Positions 13,666 through 14,479 of a stretch of 14,479 nucleotides of DNA are shown one piece after another. Position 1 is the first letter of the stretch. The number at the start of each line of letters is the position of its first letter. A program made the translations under genes and the position numbers. The notes under the pieces were generated by a model, which was given only the letters and a program-made list of their open reading frames with translations, had not been told where the DNA came from and made no database searches. The stretch is from an uncultured Mycoplasmatota bacterium. GTDB lineage: Bacteria > Bacillota_I > Bacilli_A > RF39 > UBA660. Location: positions 1 to 14,479 of the forward strand of contig CAMGAM010000019.1 of assembly GCA_946007485.1 (NCBI GenBank), in the 5' to 3' direction.

Positions 13666-14331
13666 TTAGTAGTATTTCTTTCTTTGATGAATTAATCTTT
13701 TGACACTGGTATAATCTGATAATTCTTCGAAGGTATCAATATCAAATATTTTGCTATTATATCCATATTTTGCTAGTAATTGATTTATTTTATTTAAATC
13801 TTTGATAATCGATTTAATATTTTTTTCTTCTGATAAGTGATCAGTGTATAGTTGGTGAGTTGGATAGGTTAATCCAATCATTTTGTCTAGTGATATTGAA
13901 TCTTTTACTTGAACTTCATCTGGCATATCAGAATATCTTTCATTGGTACTTTCTCCAAGTATTTTCATATTAATAAATCCTTCTTTAGTTGTAATAGGGG
14001 TATCAATTATTTTAGGAATAATAACTTCTAATTCTTTTTTAGGAAATACTAATGAAAGGGAATATCTAATATAATAATTAAAGGCATTATATCCATCAAT
14101 ATTGCTTGATAGTATGGAATTTTCAGTATTTGAATTAATTTCAAATCTTTTTTCATAATCACATAGTGATATATAATCAAGGCCATTAAAACCATTTTTA
14201 GAAGATTTTTTTTGAAGTCTTAATGACAATAAATATCTTGATTGTAATATTCTTGATAAAGTATATAAAGTAAGGGATGAATTGTAATTACTGGATGGTG
14301 ATACCCCATGTAAATATATTTTTTTATCCAT
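13666..14331 (-). CDS. Unrecognised protein, possible ADP-ribosyltransferase-like fold
   Basis: 221 residues from ATG 14331, chosen because GGAGG stands 5 bases upstream; the upstream ATG at 14343 overlaps that ribosome binding site. No signal peptide or membrane segment. I do not recognise the family. The pattern recalls ART-fold enzymes of the DarT/Tpt1 kind: an early strand with His, 'IYLHGVS' (5-11); a helix 'LYTLSRILQSRYLLSLR' (22-38) like their 'NL..IL..GLL'; 'GLDYISLC' (50-57) like their 'Y/hSLS' strand; and 'DEVQVKDSISLDKMIGL' (138-154) resembling the strand with the catalytic Glu (Glu139). A further helical tail is Lys- and Ile-rich. This is inference. The gene has its own promoter and no visible partner, which argues against an ordinary toxin-antitoxin pair. 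It is convergent with gmk, 7 bases apart. Confidence 0.8.
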   Translation of the reverse strand: MDKKIYLHGVSPSSNYNSSLTLYTLSRILQSRYLLSLRLQKKSSKNGFNGLDYISLCDYEKRFEINSNTENSILSSNIDGYNAFNYYIRYSLSLVFPKKELEVIIPKIIDTPITTKEGFINMKILGESTNERYSDMPDEVQVKDSISLDKMIGLTYPTHQLYTDHLSEEKNIKSIIKDLNKINQLLAKYGYNSKIFDIDTFEELSDYTSVKRLIHQRKKYY

Positions 14332-14361
14332 AATTTCCTCCATTGTTTCCGAGTGGTTAAT

Positions 14362-14390
14362 ATTATATCACTAGTTGATATAGAAGTAAA
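14362..14390 (-). promoter_or_regulatory. Promoter of the ART-like gene
   Basis: On the minus strand, -35 TTTACT (14385-14390), 17-base spacer ending TGA, -10 TATAAT (14362-14367). The spacer holds an inverted repeat (14365-14381). Confidence 0.8.
14365..14381. repeat. 17-bp inverted repeat within the promoter of the ART-like gene
   Basis: ATATCA-CTAGT-TGATAT, perfect 6-bp arms with a 5-base centre, spanning from the -10 box through the spacer. A protein bound here would cover the promoter. The rest of 14391-14479 is AT-rich without a gene; an AAAGGA near the right edge could serve a plus-strand gene outside the window. Confidence 0.45.
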
Positions 14391-14479
14391 TTATTTATTT
14401 TTTGGTATTATTATTTTAGGCAATAATTATCAATTATGTTTAATATTAATATAAAAACACTAAAGAATATAAAGGACTT

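Noticed and set aside
14423..14437. Inverted repeat ATAATT-ATC-AATTAT
   Set aside because: Made only of A and T apart from one base, in an AT-rich gap with no promoter nearby; expected by chance.

Overview
The window is a compact, very AT-rich piece of a low-GC Gram-positive chromosome. Gene content and order (rpsF-ssb-rpsR-rplI, dnaB, a WalJ-type hydrolase, engB-der, a YugP-type zinc protease) point to Firmicutes/Bacillota, probably a small-genome uncultured gut lineage near Erysipelotrichia or RF39; this placement is inference. Trp is written TGG in the codons I checked and every gene is full length without reading TGA as Trp, so the standard bacterial code fits better than the Mycoplasma code. 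There is no tRNA, rRNA, CRISPR array, insertion sequence or phage gene. Twelve of the sixteen transcribed genes visible are housekeeping; thirteen or so lie on the minus strand, and only a radical-SAM gene and gmk are on the plus strand.

Reading the minus strand from right to left: (a) 13666-14331 is an unrecognised protein with hints of an ADP-ribosyltransferase-type fold, convergent with gmk (13104-13658, plus). (b) cysS (11520-12914) is coupled by a TAATG overlap to a membrane zinc protease (10825-11520) and diverges from gmk. (c) A PflX-like radical-SAM gene (9872-10774, plus) diverges from the engB-der GTPase operon (7897-9806), and a strong two-way terminator sits between it and the zinc protease. 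(d) A small SpoVIF-like gene (7584-7829) stands alone with its own promoter and terminator. (e) rpsF-ssb-rpsR follows, led by a structured 5' leader that can pair with its own ribosome binding site, then rplI behind a weak terminator and an extra promoter. (f) dnaB, a LysM-G5-M23 cell-wall protein and walJ form an overlapping operon. (g) murA is followed by an exported SGNH-hydrolase-like protein that runs off the left edge.

The themes are translation (S6, S18, L9, CysRS, Der, EngB), replication (DnaB, SSB) and cell wall (MurA, M23 protein, WalJ, SGNH-like protein). The most interesting points are the SGNH-like protein, which has lost both the catalytic Ser and His; the M23 domain whose last zinc-binding His is Asp; the candidate ART-fold protein at the right end; the switch-like rpsF leader; and paired inverted repeats over the dnaB promoter. 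No stretch longer than about 200 bases lacks a gene; the longer gaps hold promoters, terminators and the rpsF leader described below.
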